Positions 8,101 to 16,636 of a DNA stretch of 37,625 bases are shown here, in pieces. The stretch spans positions 1-37,625 of the forward strand of contig DATMNI010000425.1 of the NCBI GenBank assembly GCA_035570275.1, given 5' to 3'. The translations under genes and the position numbers were made by a program. The DNA is from DATMNI01 sp035570275 (GTDB lineage Bacteria > Acidobacteriota > Terriglobia > Bryobacterales > Bryobacteraceae). Under the pieces are notes generated by a model. The model did not search any database. It worked only from the letters and a program-made list of their open reading frames with translations, and was not told the origin of the DNA. Within the stretch, counting starts at the first letter, position 1; every line of letters begins with the position of its first letter.

Positions 8101-8115
8101 GTAGCACGGGCCTCC
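8101..8115 (+). repeat. 15-bp direct repeat, left copy
   Basis: GTAGCACGGGCCTCC occurs here and again, identically, at 8951-8965. The left copy is followed by GGGCCGTG, so it can fold into an imperfect hairpin (CACGGGCC...GGGCCGTG). The pair brackets the 265-aa gene. It may belong to a short dispersed repeat family. Confidence 0.7.
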
Positions 8116-8156
8116 GGGCCGTGTTCGGTGTAAACCGCGCGACAAAAGGTAGACTG

Positions 8157-8954
8157 ATGCGTGAAGATCCTGATTCCGTGATTCTAACCCGCCGCAGCGT
8201 GCTGGCGCTCGCGGGCGTTGGCTTTGCCGGTGGACCCCGGCTCTGCGCGGCCGTTGTTGATTTCTGGAATAAGAAGGCTCCGGAGGAGTGGAGCACCGAG
8301 GAAATCGACAGGCTGCTGACGAAGTCGCCCTGGGCCAAAGAGGTGAGTGCGCCCTACGCCGCGGGCGCGGGCGATTCGCGGGGCATGCCGGGTTCGGGGC
8401 GCAACGGGGGCGGCGGCATTGGTATACCCGGGATCGGAAACATTGGAATGGGTGGCCGCGGCCGTGGTGGACGGGGAACGGAAGGCGGACGGGGCGGATC
8501 TTCCGGGTATCAGGGAACTGTGCGGTGGGAGAGCGCCGCGCCGATTCTGGCGGCATTAAAGGCGCCTTTGCCCGACGGATTCGAAGGCCGCTACGTAATC
8601 AGCGTCAACGGGTTTCCGATGATGCCCAGCCGGTCCCAGACGCGGACAGGAGAGGGCGAAACTCCCGATTCGTCCCGGCGGTCGCGCGAGGAGGAGTTCG
8701 AAAACCTGAAGGGCCTTTCCAGCCTGCAGGTGACGGGCAAGCAGGCGAAGGGCAAGGAACTGGTTCAGGCGGGAGTGGTTCAGCAGCAGGTAGCCACCAC
8801 CGGCGCCAGCTTCCTTTTTGGCTTTTCCAAGGAGTTGCTGCCGCTCGATGGCGATGACAAGGAAGTGCTCTTCTCGACCACGTTGGGAAACCTGGCGGTG
8901 AAGGCCAGGTTCATTCCGAAAGAAATGCTATACCATGGCCAGTTGGCCGTGTAG
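8157..8954 (+). CDS. Exported glycine-rich protein of unknown function
   Basis: A 265-aa protein. ATG 8157 follows AAAAGGTAG. The N-terminus has a twin-arginine-like signal (LTRRSVLALAGVGFAGG, then an Ala-rich cleavage region), so export by Tat is likely. After this comes DFWNKKAPEEWSTEEIDRLLTKSPWAKEV, given here as a motif spanning about residues 31-58; I recall similar segments in other acidobacterial hypothetical proteins but cannot name a family. Residues about 67-112 form a low-complexity Gly/Arg-rich linker. The C-terminal half is a mixed domain with no recognised motif. It has no close operon partner. Confidence 0.75.
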   Translation: MREDPDSVILTRRSVLALAGVGFAGGPRLCAAVVDFWNKKAPEEWSTEEIDRLLTKSPWAKEVSAPYAAGAGDSRGMPGSGRNGGGGIGIPGIGNIGMGGRGRGGRGTEGGRGGSSGYQGTVRWESAAPILAALKAPLPDGFEGRYVISVNGFPMMPSRSQTRTGEGETPDSSRRSREEEFENLKGLSSLQVTGKQAKGKELVQAGVVQQQVATTGASFLFGFSKELLPLDGDDKEVLFSTTLGNLAVKARFIPKEMLYHGQLAV

Positions 8955-8965
8955 CACGGGCCTCC
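8951..8965 (+). repeat. 15-bp direct repeat, right copy
   Basis: Identical to 8101-8115. It overlaps the stop codon (TAG 8952-8954) of the preceding gene. The hairpin-forming right half seen in the left copy is missing here. Confidence 0.7.
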
Positions 8966-9048
8966 TCAGTGACTGGCTCATCATCGGGACGTGCGGACAA
9001 CGCCGCCTGGTACGCCGGGCCGGTGAGCAACAATGAGGATGAGGGACG

Positions 9049-9936
9049 ATGCCCGAAACCGTAGCGTCGCCAAACTTTAAAGCGGAATTGGTAGCCTGCC
9101 TGGGCCAGCCGGTGGCGGAGAATCCGACCGGCGCCATGCAGGAAGCCGCCTTCCACGCGCTGGGACTCCACTGGCGCTACCTCACCATTGAGGTCCCGCC
9201 CGCCAGACTGCGAGAGGCTATCCTGGGCGTGCGTGCGTTCGGGATGCGCGGTATCAACCTCACCATCCCGCACAAAGTGGCGGTGATGGAGTACCTGGAC
9301 GAGATCGCTCCGGATGCCGCGGTCATCGGCGCGGTCAATACCGTGCGCCGCGACGGCGATCGCCTGATCGGCGAAAATACGGATGGCAAGGGCTTCCTGC
9401 GCGGGGTGCGGGTCGACGCCGGCGTCGACCCCCGGGGCAAGCGCGCCATCGTGCTCGGCGCGGGGGGCGCGGCTCGGGCCATCGTTACGGAACTCGCGCT
9501 GGCGGGCGTCGCCGACCTTTTGGTAGTCAACCGCTCCGCCGCGCGAGGCGAACCCATGGTGTCCGAACTGGCAGCCAAACTGGCGGCCAAAACCAAGACC
9601 GCCATCCGTTTCGAAGCCTGGGTGGGAACCTATCGCGTGCCAGGCGATGCCGAGATCCTGGTGAACGCCACCTCCATCGGTCTCTATCCCGGCGTGGATG
9701 CCATGCCGCCCGTCGATTTAAGCGGGGCTTCGCCAAACCTGCTCGTGTCGGACGCCGTGTTCAACCCGCCCGAGACCCGTCTCCTGGCCGAAGCCCGGCG
9801 CCGCGGCTTGCCGGTACTCGACGGCCTCTCGATGCTGGTGTATCAGGGCGTGATCGGCTTCCAGTTGTGGACCGGGTCGAAGCCACCCGAGGACATCATG
9901 AAACAAGCGCTGCGGAGGGCGTTAGGAATCGGGTGA
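9049..9936 (+). CDS. aroE: Shikimate dehydrogenase-like oxidoreductase
   Basis: A 295-aa protein. ATG 9049 has GAGGGA just upstream. The AroE fold is clear: NLTIPHK with the catalytic Lys 76, Asn 97 in GAVNT, and Asp 112 in ENTDGKGF. The NADP-binding GAGGAARAI is followed by NRSAARGE, and the C-terminus has DGLSMLVYQG. AroE reduces 3-dehydroshikimate to shikimate with NADPH. The usual N-terminal substrate motif S-x-S-P (after GxPxxH) is absent: the matching stretch reads GQPVAENPTGAM. The two serines that hold the shikimate carboxylate are thus replaced by Asn and Thr. It may be a paralogue with another substrate (quinate-like or unknown) rather than the pathway enzyme, so the symbol marks the family. 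Confidence 0.85.
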   Translation: MPETVASPNFKAELVACLGQPVAENPTGAMQEAAFHALGLHWRYLTIEVPPARLREAILGVRAFGMRGINLTIPHKVAVMEYLDEIAPDAAVIGAVNTVRRDGDRLIGENTDGKGFLRGVRVDAGVDPRGKRAIVLGAGGAARAIVTELALAGVADLLVVNRSAARGEPMVSELAAKLAAKTKTAIRFEAWVGTYRVPGDAEILVNATSIGLYPGVDAMPPVDLSGASPNLLVSDAVFNPPETRLLAEARRRGLPVLDGLSMLVYQGVIGFQLWTGSKPPEDIMKQALRRALGIG

Positions 9937-9939
9937 CCC

Positions 9940-10212
9940 ATGTCGAGTGATAGTCTTCGCGGAAGCCGCCTGGTAGTATTGCTGCTTACCTCGGTGGTGG
10001 CGAGCCCGCTCATCGCCATTACACTCTGGTCAATCGGCAAGACGATGAAGGAACTCTCCGATCCATGCGTTACGTGGGACTACCCGGAGCGAACCGGAAA
10101 TATGTACAAAGCGATTCCGGCTCCACCCGGCGTACCGCGGGACCCATGCGGCGCTCATCCACGAAAGACCACTGTGACGATTCTGAAAGCTGCAAGACCT
10201 TCCCATCGATAG
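9940..10212 (+). CDS. Small membrane-anchored protein, unknown
   Basis: A 90-aa open frame beginning 3 bp after the aroE-like stop. One hydrophobic segment spans about residues 10-30 (RLVVLLLTSVVASPLIAITLW, positions 10-30), followed by a Pro-rich tail. It has no recognised family and only a weak ribosome site, so coding status rests on the tight spacing and the membrane segment. Its last codons overlap the left half of a repeat pair in front of the padR gene. Confidence 0.4.
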   Translation: MSSDSLRGSRLVVLLLTSVVASPLIAITLWSIGKTMKELSDPCVTWDYPERTGNMYKAIPAPPGVPRDPCGAHPRKTTVTILKAARPSHR

Positions 10213-10270
10213 ACGTGGGGGCTTGACACCGCGTGCGTTTGGCGTCATACTCCCAACGATAGACGATGGG
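10203..10270 (+). promoter_or_regulatory. Promoter and repeated box before the first padR gene
   Basis: TTGACA (10223-10228), a 17-bp spacer and CATACT (10246-10251) form a good sigma-70 promoter. A box of the form CCA-N-CGATAGACG-N-GGG occurs twice: at 10203-10219, upstream of -35, and at 10252-10270, over the predicted start site and the ATG. Both placements suit repression, probably by the PadR protein itself (inference). The leader before ATG 10266 would be under 10 nt. Confidence 0.6.
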
Positions 10271-10604
10271 AACGAACCGCCAACCACTCGAACTGCTGCC
10301 GGGCACGCTGGACCTGCTCATCCTCAAGGCCCTGACCCGCGGCAAGATGCACGGATACAGCATTGTCCAGATGCTGAAAGTCCACTCGGACGAAGTGGTG
10401 CAGGTGGGCGAGAGCTCGCTCTATCCGGCGCTGCAGCGGCTGCTGCTCAACGGTTGGGTTGCAGCCGAGTGGGGCGCTTCGGAAAACAACCGGCGGGCGC
10501 GTTATTACACGCTGACGCCGGCCGGCCGTAAACAACTGGCCAGTGAGCGCGCCGACTTCAATCGCATGATCGCCGCCATTCAGAAAGTGCTCGAAAGCGC
10601 CTGA
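10266..10604 (+). CDS. PadR family regulator, acidobacterial type
   Basis: A 112-aa winged-helix regulator. PadR features are clear: LLPGTLDLLILKALTRGKMHGYSI, then GESSLYPALQRLLLNGWV and RARYYTLTPAGRKQLA, with a short C-terminal dimerisation helix (segments given separately; about residues 9-32, 48-64 and 77-92). This class (TIGR03433-like) is typically encoded beside ADOP permeases in acidobacteria, and the ADOP gene starts 10 bp downstream. It probably represses its own transcript through the CGATAGACG boxes. There is no Shine-Dalgarno sequence before the ATG. Confidence 0.92.
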   Translation: MGTNRQPLELLPGTLDLLILKALTRGKMHGYSIVQMLKVHSDEVVQVGESSLYPALQRLLLNGWVAAEWGASENNRRARYYTLTPAGRKQLASERADFNRMIAAIQKVLESA

Positions 10605-10614
10605 AGGGAAACTT

Positions 10615-13218
10615 ATGGGGGAACTTATGGGGAAACTGTCACGGCGCCTGCTTTACTGGTTCCGCAGCCGCCAGTTGGATGCCGAACTCGCCGAGGAAAT
10701 GGAGTTTCATTGCGCCCTTGCCGCTCGGGAATCGGGCGGCGATGAAGGCGCCAGCCGCCGCGCCATGGGGAACCTCACGCTGGCGCGCGAGCGGGCTCGC
10801 GGCGTTTGGATCTGGCCGTGGTTGGAAAGCTTCTGGCAGGACCTGGCGTACGGATTCCGCAATATGCAGCGGCAGCCCGGCTTCACGGCGGTGGCGCTGC
10901 TGGCGCTCGGCTGTGCCATCGGGATCAACACCAGCCTGTTCACGGCGTTCAACGCGGTGGCCCTGAGGCCGTGGCCGGTGAAAGATCCGGGAAGCGTAGT
11001 CAATATTAATCAGGTTCTGATGGATGGCCCGCGCAAAGGAGCCACCGGCGGCTTTTCGCTGGCGGCCCACCGATATCTGGCCGGACACTCCAGAGCCTTG
11101 AGCGGCGTCATTGCCATGGGCAACGGCGAGAAAGCCAAACTGGGAGATCGGAAACTGGAACTTACTTACGTGAGCGGCAACTATTTCCGCGTTCTGGGAG
11201 TAGGCATGGCTCGCGGTCGCGGCTTCCTGGAGGAGGAAGATCGCGCCGGCGCTCCGTTGGCGGTGGCGGTGATCAGCCATCCGCTGTGGCAAAGCCAGTT
11301 CGGGGGCGATCCCGAGATTATAGGCCGGCGCATCCGCCTGGACGAAATCCCGTTCACCGTAGTCGGAGTCACGCCAGTCGATTTCACCGGAACCTCGCCG
11401 GCGCGTAACGACGTCTGGATCCCCTTTCCGGCGAAGTTGCTGCTGCGGCCCCACGACCCGCAAGTCATGCGCTTCCTTACCTCGCCCGACTACTGTTGCA
11501 CACCGCTAGCCGGCCGCCTGGCGCAGGGATTCACCCGAGCGCAAGCGCAGGCCGAAGTGCGGCTGTTGTTGGACGGCTTCCAGCCACCGGTCGAGCACGG
11601 AGAATGGTCGATTGTTCTGACCGGCACGGCTCTTCTCGAGGGTCCGCGCGACGATAAGACCAAGCCCGCGGTCACCATTGTCTCGCTACTGTTTCTGGCA
11701 GTGACGTTGGTTCTTTTGCTGGCCTGCGCCAACGTGGGCAACCTTTTGCTGGCCCGCGCGGCTGCCCGGCGGCAGGAGATCGCGGTCCGCCTCTCACTGG
11801 GCGGCAGCCGGGCGCGCCTCATCCGCCAATTGCTGGTGGAAAGCATGGCGCTGGCGCTGAGCGCCGCCGCCATCGGGTTTCTGGCTGCCTGGTTCCTGCC
11901 TGGATTCATCGCCTCGCGCCTGGTTGACGACCACTCATTTCGCCTGCTGCCTGATGGCCGCGTGCTGGCCTACACGCTGGCGTTGGCGGTGACGGCGTGC
12001 CTGGCCTTCGGGCTGGCGCCGGCCCTGCACGGAACCCGCGGAAACATCGTGGGCGCGCTGAAGAACGAAATGCGTCTCACCGGCGTGCGCCTCTCCTTGC
12101 GTGGCTTCCTGCTGGCCGCCCAGGTGGCGATCAGCGTGGTGCTGCTGTCCGGCGCCGGGTTGCTGGTGCGTGGACTGCAGCGGGCCCAGGCGCAGGACCC
12201 GGGCTTCCAGATTCAGAACGTGACCGTGATGTCGCTGGATCTGCCGGCAAGCAAGTATAGCGGCGCCCAAACCAAGGCATTCGCAGCGCAACTCTCGGCG
12301 GAACTCCGCCTGCTCGAGGGGTTGCCACCGGTCGCGCTCAGCATGGACGCTCCCCTCGCCCGGAGCACCACCTCCACCAGCGTCCAACGGCCCGGCGAGA
12401 CGGCGAAGCGAGGAACGGTCGTGCTCTTTCACGAGATCACAGGCGCCTAGTTCGACGTGCTGAAAATCCCGGTGGTCAGCGGCCGCAACTTCACGCCGGA
12501 AGACGCAGGCAGACCCGTGATGATGATCAATGAAACCCTGGCCAGACAATACTGGCCGGGAGAATCCGCCCTGGGCAAGATGCTGGTTTCCGACAAGCCG
12601 CGCGAGATTGTCGGTGTAGTGAAGGACGTGTACACCACTCAATTAGGGTCCATCGCGCCCACAATGTACTGGCCGATGAGCGGCCGTTGGATGCCGTTGG
12701 TCCTGCTGCGGGACCGCGGCGTGGCCGCCATCGATCGCGTCACCGCCCTGGTGAAGCAGATCGAGCCCAAGGCGGAGGTGCGCCCCGAGCCGCTCTCGGA
12801 GAATCTTCGCCGCCAGTTGGAGCCCTCGCTTTACGCCGCCGCGCTGGCCGGAGGTTTAGGCATGCTCGCGCTCTTGATGGCGTCGATCGGGATGTCGGGC
12901 GTGTTCGCCTACGTGGTGCGGCAACGCACCCGCGAGATCGGCATCCGGATGGCGTTGGGAGCGCAGCCGGCGCAGGTGGTGCGCCTGGTACTGGCATCCA
13001 GCGGACGCGCCCTGGCCGCCGGGCTGGGCGTGGGATTGGCCGGCGCGCTGGGCCTGTCGCGCCTCATGGTGCACCAACTCAATGGCGTGAGCCCGTTCGA
13101 CCCGCTGGCGTATGCCGGGGTATTGGTGGCGTTGATCGCCGCCGCGGCGGCCGCCAGTGCCCTCCCCGCGCGCCGCGCCGCCAGAGTAGATCCGGTAACG
13201 GCACTGCGGTGGGAATAG
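10615..13218 (+). pseudogene. ADOP family permease, split by an in-frame TAG
   Basis: Two open frames (10615-12450 and 12457-13218) lie in the same reading frame, separated only by TAG at 12448-12450. Read through, they give one 867-aa protein matching the acidobacterial duplicated orphan permease family (TIGR03434-like). It has an N-terminal segment with a first membrane helix near FTAVALLALGCAIGINTSLF, a MacB-like periplasmic domain, three membrane helices starting at VTIVSLLFLAVTLVLLLACANVG, a second MacB-like domain, and FtsX-like helices near GGLGMLALLMASIGMSGVFAYV. The stop falls in the second periplasmic domain, at ITGA-stop-FDVLKIPVVSGR, where homologues have Tyr (YF.vL.iP..GR), so a TAC/TAT to TAG change is likely. 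There is no ATPase gene nearby, as usual for 'orphan' permeases. It could be a true null, a suppressed stop, or a sequencing error. ATG 10627 is an alternative start. Confidence 0.88.
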
Positions 13219-13227
13219 ACGCTTATC

Positions 13228-13253
13228 AACGACAGGACGGATTCACTGTCGTT
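13228..13253 (+). terminator. Hairpin after the ADOP gene
   Basis: AACGACAG and CTGTCGTT form a perfect 8-bp stem with a 10-nt loop, starting 9 bp past the stop codon. No T-run follows, so it may stabilise the 3' end or act as a weak terminator. Confidence 0.35.
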
Positions 13254-13307
13254 CGCTGGGCAAACCGGGTTTTGACGGTGAAGTAGGTGGGAGCAGGTTC
13301 CGGCCTG

Positions 13308-13383
13308 CCCGCGGCAGCCGCCACCGCCGTCCCCGCGCCGCGCCGCCAGAGTCGATCCAGTAACGGCACTGCGGTGGGAATAG
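13308..13383 (+). pseudogene. Relic of an ADOP gene 3' end
   Basis: This stretch repeats the last 75 bp of the preceding permease gene, including its stop codon (TAG 13216-13218 against 13381-13383, offset 165 bp). It encodes RAARVDPVTALRWE and stop, with only a few substitutions and one small deletion that shifts frame upstream. The 90 bp between the copies and the sequence after the second copy are unrelated to the gene. It is either a partial duplication or the remnant of a second ADOP gene deleted by recombination. Confidence 0.75.
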
Positions 13384-13535
13384 ACTGGGCCTTACAACGC
13401 AGCGCGTATCTTCCGCGAGGCCGGGCCAGAGCCCAATGGAACGTGGCGTGGCGGCGATGGCGTGGCACGACATGAGAAAACGACTGCACGACGACCCAAC
13501 TCAGAATCCTTGGAACGCGGTACCTGGTATTATCG

Positions 13536-13551
13536 TATACTAGGCATTGTG
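13536..13551 (+). promoter_or_regulatory. -10 element of the second padR gene (leaderless)
   Basis: TATACT (13536-13541) ends 7 nt before GTG 13549, which therefore lies at the expected transcription start. A weak -35 (TTGGAA, 13510-13515) is spaced at 20 bp. The -10 is embedded in GTAT-TATCGT-ATAC, a small inverted repeat that could be the regulator's own site. Confidence 0.5.
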
Positions 13552-13941
13552 GAGTACTCGGACGAGGGCAGAGACCGGCGCATCACGCAATTGCGAAAAG
13601 GCATCCTGGAACTGGCTGTCATGGGAGTCCTTTACCACGAGCGCCATTACGGCTACTCGTTGGTCCGGGTTCTCTGCGAACGCGGCTCCATTTCGCTCAA
13701 AGAGGGCACGATTTATCCCATTCTGGCCCGACTGGATCGGGACGGCTTAGTGGGTTCGGAATGGGTGGAATCGGATCAAGGGCCTCCCCGCAAGTACTAT
13801 GCGCTGACCGCGTCAGGCCGGCGGCTGTTCGATGAGCTGAGCCAGGACTTTGATTCGTTGGTTTCCCTGGTCCATCGGAAGTGGAAGGCACCGGAGCAAC
13901 CTGAACTTGTCGGGAAGAAACTTGCCGTCCGAAAGGGGTGA
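13549..13941 (+). CDS. PadR family regulator (second)
   Basis: A 130-aa winged-helix protein if started at GTG 13549; the frame is open upstream to 13462, but the promoter lies inside that part. PadR features: ITQLRKGILELAVMGVLYHERHYGY, then KEGTIYPILARLDRDGLV and PRKYYALTASGRRLFDEL (given as separate segments). It overlaps the next gene's upstream codons (GTGA at 13938), and the true start of that gene is 5 bp after its stop. PadR plus a HAAS-domain membrane protein is a recurrent two-gene signalling module; PadR probably represses the pair. Confidence 0.9.
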   Translation: MEYSDEGRDRRITQLRKGILELAVMGVLYHERHYGYSLVRVLCERGSISLKEGTIYPILARLDRDGLVGSEWVESDQGPPRKYYALTASGRRLFDELSQDFDSLVSLVHRKWKAPEQPELVGKKLAVRKG

Positions 13942-13946
13942 GACAA

Positions 13947-14720
13947 ATGAACAACTACCCAGAAGTCGTAGCGAAGATCGCCAAAGATTATTTGGAGCGT
14001 GTGAAGTCACAGCTCCGGCTGGTGCCAGTCCGTGAACAGAACGAGTTCCTGAGGGAGATCGAGTCGCACCTGTATGAGGCCTATCAGCAGACGCCCGGGG
14101 AAGACGACGTTGCCAGAATCCTCGCGGTGTTGCGGAACCTCGGCGAACCTGCCGAAGTAGTGTCCGACCGGTTGGCGGGGACGATGGTGCGTTCCGGCAC
14201 GAAGCGCAACGTCCCTCTGTACGTTGTGGGTGGAATACTAATCGCGTTGTTCGGGATCCCCCTGGGATTTGGCGGTTTGGGTGTGCTGGTGGGCATCCTG
14301 GCCGGGCTTGCAGGCATGCTGGTCGCGTTCTATGCGACTGCCGGAAGCATCCTTCTGGTCGGCGCGTTGTTTATGCTGCTGGGCCTCACGCGCACGCTTC
14401 TGCCGCATATATTCGAGAAACTCGTTGTGCTCGGCTTGATCCAATTTGACGGGCCAACCGCTGACTTCCTGGATCACTTCTCTCCTTCCGAACAGGGTCT
14501 CTTCATGATCCTGTTTGCCAGCCTCATGGTTGCCAGCGGGTTTGGTATGCTGCGGCTCGGAAAGTATGTGCTGCGGGGGCTACGTTTCCTGTTCAGCCTG
14601 CTTTTCGACCGGATGCGAAGGTTCGCGCAACTCCTTCGGCGGACGTTGCATCCGGAGAATCGTGAAGCGCAAAGATATCACGAGCGTCAGCCGGCCGATG
14701 GCCAATCGGCCCCGGGTTGA
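13947..14720 (+). CDS. HAAS-type membrane signalling protein
   Basis: A 257-aa protein. ATG 13947 is chosen over an in-frame GTG at 13938 because GGGGTGA sits 5 nt upstream of the ATG. Residues 1-80 form a helical domain like the HAAS/DUF1700 N-terminus (YLERVKSQL...REQNEFLREIESHLYEAY...LGEPAEVV). Next come about four membrane helices: 90-115 and 118-145, both Gly-rich, a helix near 180-200 and one near 210-225. A basic tail follows. Such proteins follow PadR genes and are thought to sense or transmit membrane signals; the exact role is unknown. It forms a unit with the PadR gene before it. Confidence 0.8.
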   Translation: MNNYPEVVAKIAKDYLERVKSQLRLVPVREQNEFLREIESHLYEAYQQTPGEDDVARILAVLRNLGEPAEVVSDRLAGTMVRSGTKRNVPLYVVGGILIALFGIPLGFGGLGVLVGILAGLAGMLVAFYATAGSILLVGALFMLLGLTRTLLPHIFEKLVVLGLIQFDGPTADFLDHFSPSEQGLFMILFASLMVASGFGMLRLGKYVLRGLRFLFSLLFDRMRRFAQLLRRTLHPENREAQRYHERQPADGQSAPG

Positions 14721-14821
14721 CAACCGGAACAGCGCCTTGTGATCGCGGACCGCAGCCACTTACCGTTCCGGAAATACCAGACACCGATCCGCGCCAGGAA
14801 ACACAGCCAGGAATGGCTGCG

Positions 14822-16600
14822 CTACTTAAAATTCTCCACCAGCATCAGGTTCGTCTGGCTCTGATCCACCCTGGGGTACAGAATATTCTTGCCGTCGGGC
14901 GACACCGAAAATGTCGCCGCATTGCGCATATCGAAGTTTCGCGTGCGGTAGACCACGCTGCTTTTCTTGGTGGCGAAATCGTAAAACGAAACCACCATGC
15001 CGCGCGAGCTGCGTTCGAATTCCAGGTAGTAAACGCCTTTCTTGGTGGGTTGAATGGTGGTTGCCCACATCAGGTCGTGCTCGGGAATGATGGCCTCTTC
15101 CTCTTCGCCGCCGGCCACCGGCACGCGCCAGAAACTGCGGCGGCTGCGGAAGTAGACGTACTTGCCGTCGGCCGATTCCACCGGTTGCGCCGCGCCGCGC
15201 TGCGGTGCCAGCGTCTGCGGGTTGCCGCCATTCAGCGTGGCCTTCCAGATCTGGCCGCGCGATTGGAAGTAGATCCATTTGCCATCGTTCGAAAACGACG
15301 CGTTGGAGGCATTCAGCAGCACCCGGTTCGGCTTGGCCCCGGCCACCGGAGCTACCGTGTAGACTTCCTGTCCATGGTCGGAACCGGCATCGAACACCAG
15401 CAGCTTTCCGTCCGGCGACCAACGCAGCCGGCCAATGTTCGGCCCGTTGAGCTTCGTGACCTGCACGCGATTGCCGCCATCGGCGTCGCACACGAAAACC
15501 TCATCGGCGCCCGTCTGGTCGGAGATGTCGGCGATCCTCTTACCGTCGGGTGAATAGACGGGCGACGATTCGCGCCCGGTAGAGCGGATCACCGGCCGGG
15601 CTTCTGCTTTGGCATCGGCCGCCGTGGCATCGGCCGCGCCTTGCGTTCCCCCGGGCGACCCCAAGGCCACGCGCCAGATCGCCGATACAGTGGGGCTGTC
15701 CGTATACGCCAGGCGGTTGCGCCCCACCGCCGGATAGTAGGCCTGCTTGCCGCCGATGGTATATTCCTTGGGACTTCCGCCAAACGCCGGCACACGCCAG
15801 ATTTCCCACCCACCCACACGATTGCCGGAATAGACAATGTCCTGGCCGTCGCGGCTCCAGGCAATCCCGCGGATCCCGCGGTCGTCGAAAGTCAGCCGCC
15901 GCAGGCCCGCGCCGGTCAGGTCGCACAGCCATACATCGGCGCCGCCCTCATTGCCGGCGCTGCCGGTAGCGCGCACGAACGCCAGGGTGCCGCCGGAGGG
16001 CGACACGGCCGGCGTGGAATCGCCAGGCGAACCATCGGGCGGGTCGGTGATGGGTTTAAGCTTGCCGGAATCGATGGCCACCAGCACGATGGCCGGCCTC
16101 TCGCCCGCTTGCACCACCGCCAGAGACTTGCCGTCGGGGGTCCAGGAAACCGCGGGCATCGGCTGACCGGCATCGGCCGCCGGCCCGAATCCGGCGATCT
16201 TGCGCTCGGCGCCACCATCGGCCGGGATCACAATACATTCCGTGCCCGACTCCGCAATCCGCAGGAACGCCAGGGTGCCGCCATCCGGCGCCCAGACGGG
16301 GCCCACGTCGCTGGATGGACCCGTGGTCAACTGCCGCGGTGCGCCGGAGGGCAATTCGCGCACGAAGATGTGGAAGGCGCTGACCTTCGACACATCCCGC
16401 GCGCTGTACGCCAGCCGTTTGGCGTCGGGTGAAAACGAAGGGTAGGCTTGGGACCCCTCGTCGCTCGAAAGCTGGACCTTTTTCTGCGCCACCTGGGGGC
16501 CGCCGGCCAACCGCCCCATCAGCGTCACCACCACCCCCACCGAACAGAGAGCCAGAGCCAGCATAACCGCCGGACGGCGGAAAAACGCGCCAGATGCCAT
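14822..16600 (-). CDS. TolB-like beta-propeller protein, exported or anchored
   Basis: A 592-aa protein with one N-terminal hydrophobic segment (about 10-30, AVMLALALCSVGVVVTLMG) followed by about ten PD40/WD40-like repeats. These carry the typical blade ends YPSFSPDAKRLAYSA, GPVWAPDGGTLAFL, SSPVYSPDGKRIA, LRWSPDGKLLVF and FSVSPDGKNILYP. Family members are periplasmic propellers for protein or ligand contacts. In acidobacteria this domain often forms the C-terminus of Ser/Thr kinases or CadC-like regulators; here no kinase or DNA-binding domain precedes it. An Ala-rich loop (GAADATAADAKAEA) interrupts the middle. A TATACC -10-like box lies 9 bp before the ATG and no Shine-Dalgarno is visible, so it may be leaderless. 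Confidence 0.85.
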   Translation of the reverse strand: MASGAFFRRPAVMLALALCSVGVVVTLMGRLAGGPQVAQKKVQLSSDEGSQAYPSFSPDAKRLAYSARDVSKVSAFHIFVRELPSGAPRQLTTGPSSDVGPVWAPDGGTLAFLRIAESGTECIVIPADGGAERKIAGFGPAADAGQPMPAVSWTPDGKSLAVVQAGERPAIVLVAIDSGKLKPITDPPDGSPGDSTPAVSPSGGTLAFVRATGSAGNEGGADVWLCDLTGAGLRRLTFDDRGIRGIAWSRDGQDIVYSGNRVGGWEIWRVPAFGGSPKEYTIGGKQAYYPAVGRNRLAYTDSPTVSAIWRVALGSPGGTQGAADATAADAKAEARPVIRSTGRESSPVYSPDGKRIADISDQTGADEVFVCDADGGNRVQVTKLNGPNIGRLRWSPDGKLLVFDAGSDHGQEVYTVAPVAGAKPNRVLLNASNASFSNDGKWIYFQSRGQIWKATLNGGNPQTLAPQRGAAQPVESADGKYVYFRSRRSFWRVPVAGGEEEEAIIPEHDLMWATTIQPTKKGVYYLEFERSSRGMVVSFYDFATKKSSVVYRTRNFDMRNAATFSVSPDGKNILYPRVDQSQTNLMLVENFK

Positions 16601-16636
16601 ATCTTGTATGGTATACGCCGAACCTCGCTTTGGAGT

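Noticed and set aside
15641..16432. A 263-aa plus-strand open frame opposite the TolB-like gene
   Set aside because: It is antisense to clear PD40 repeats and has no motif.
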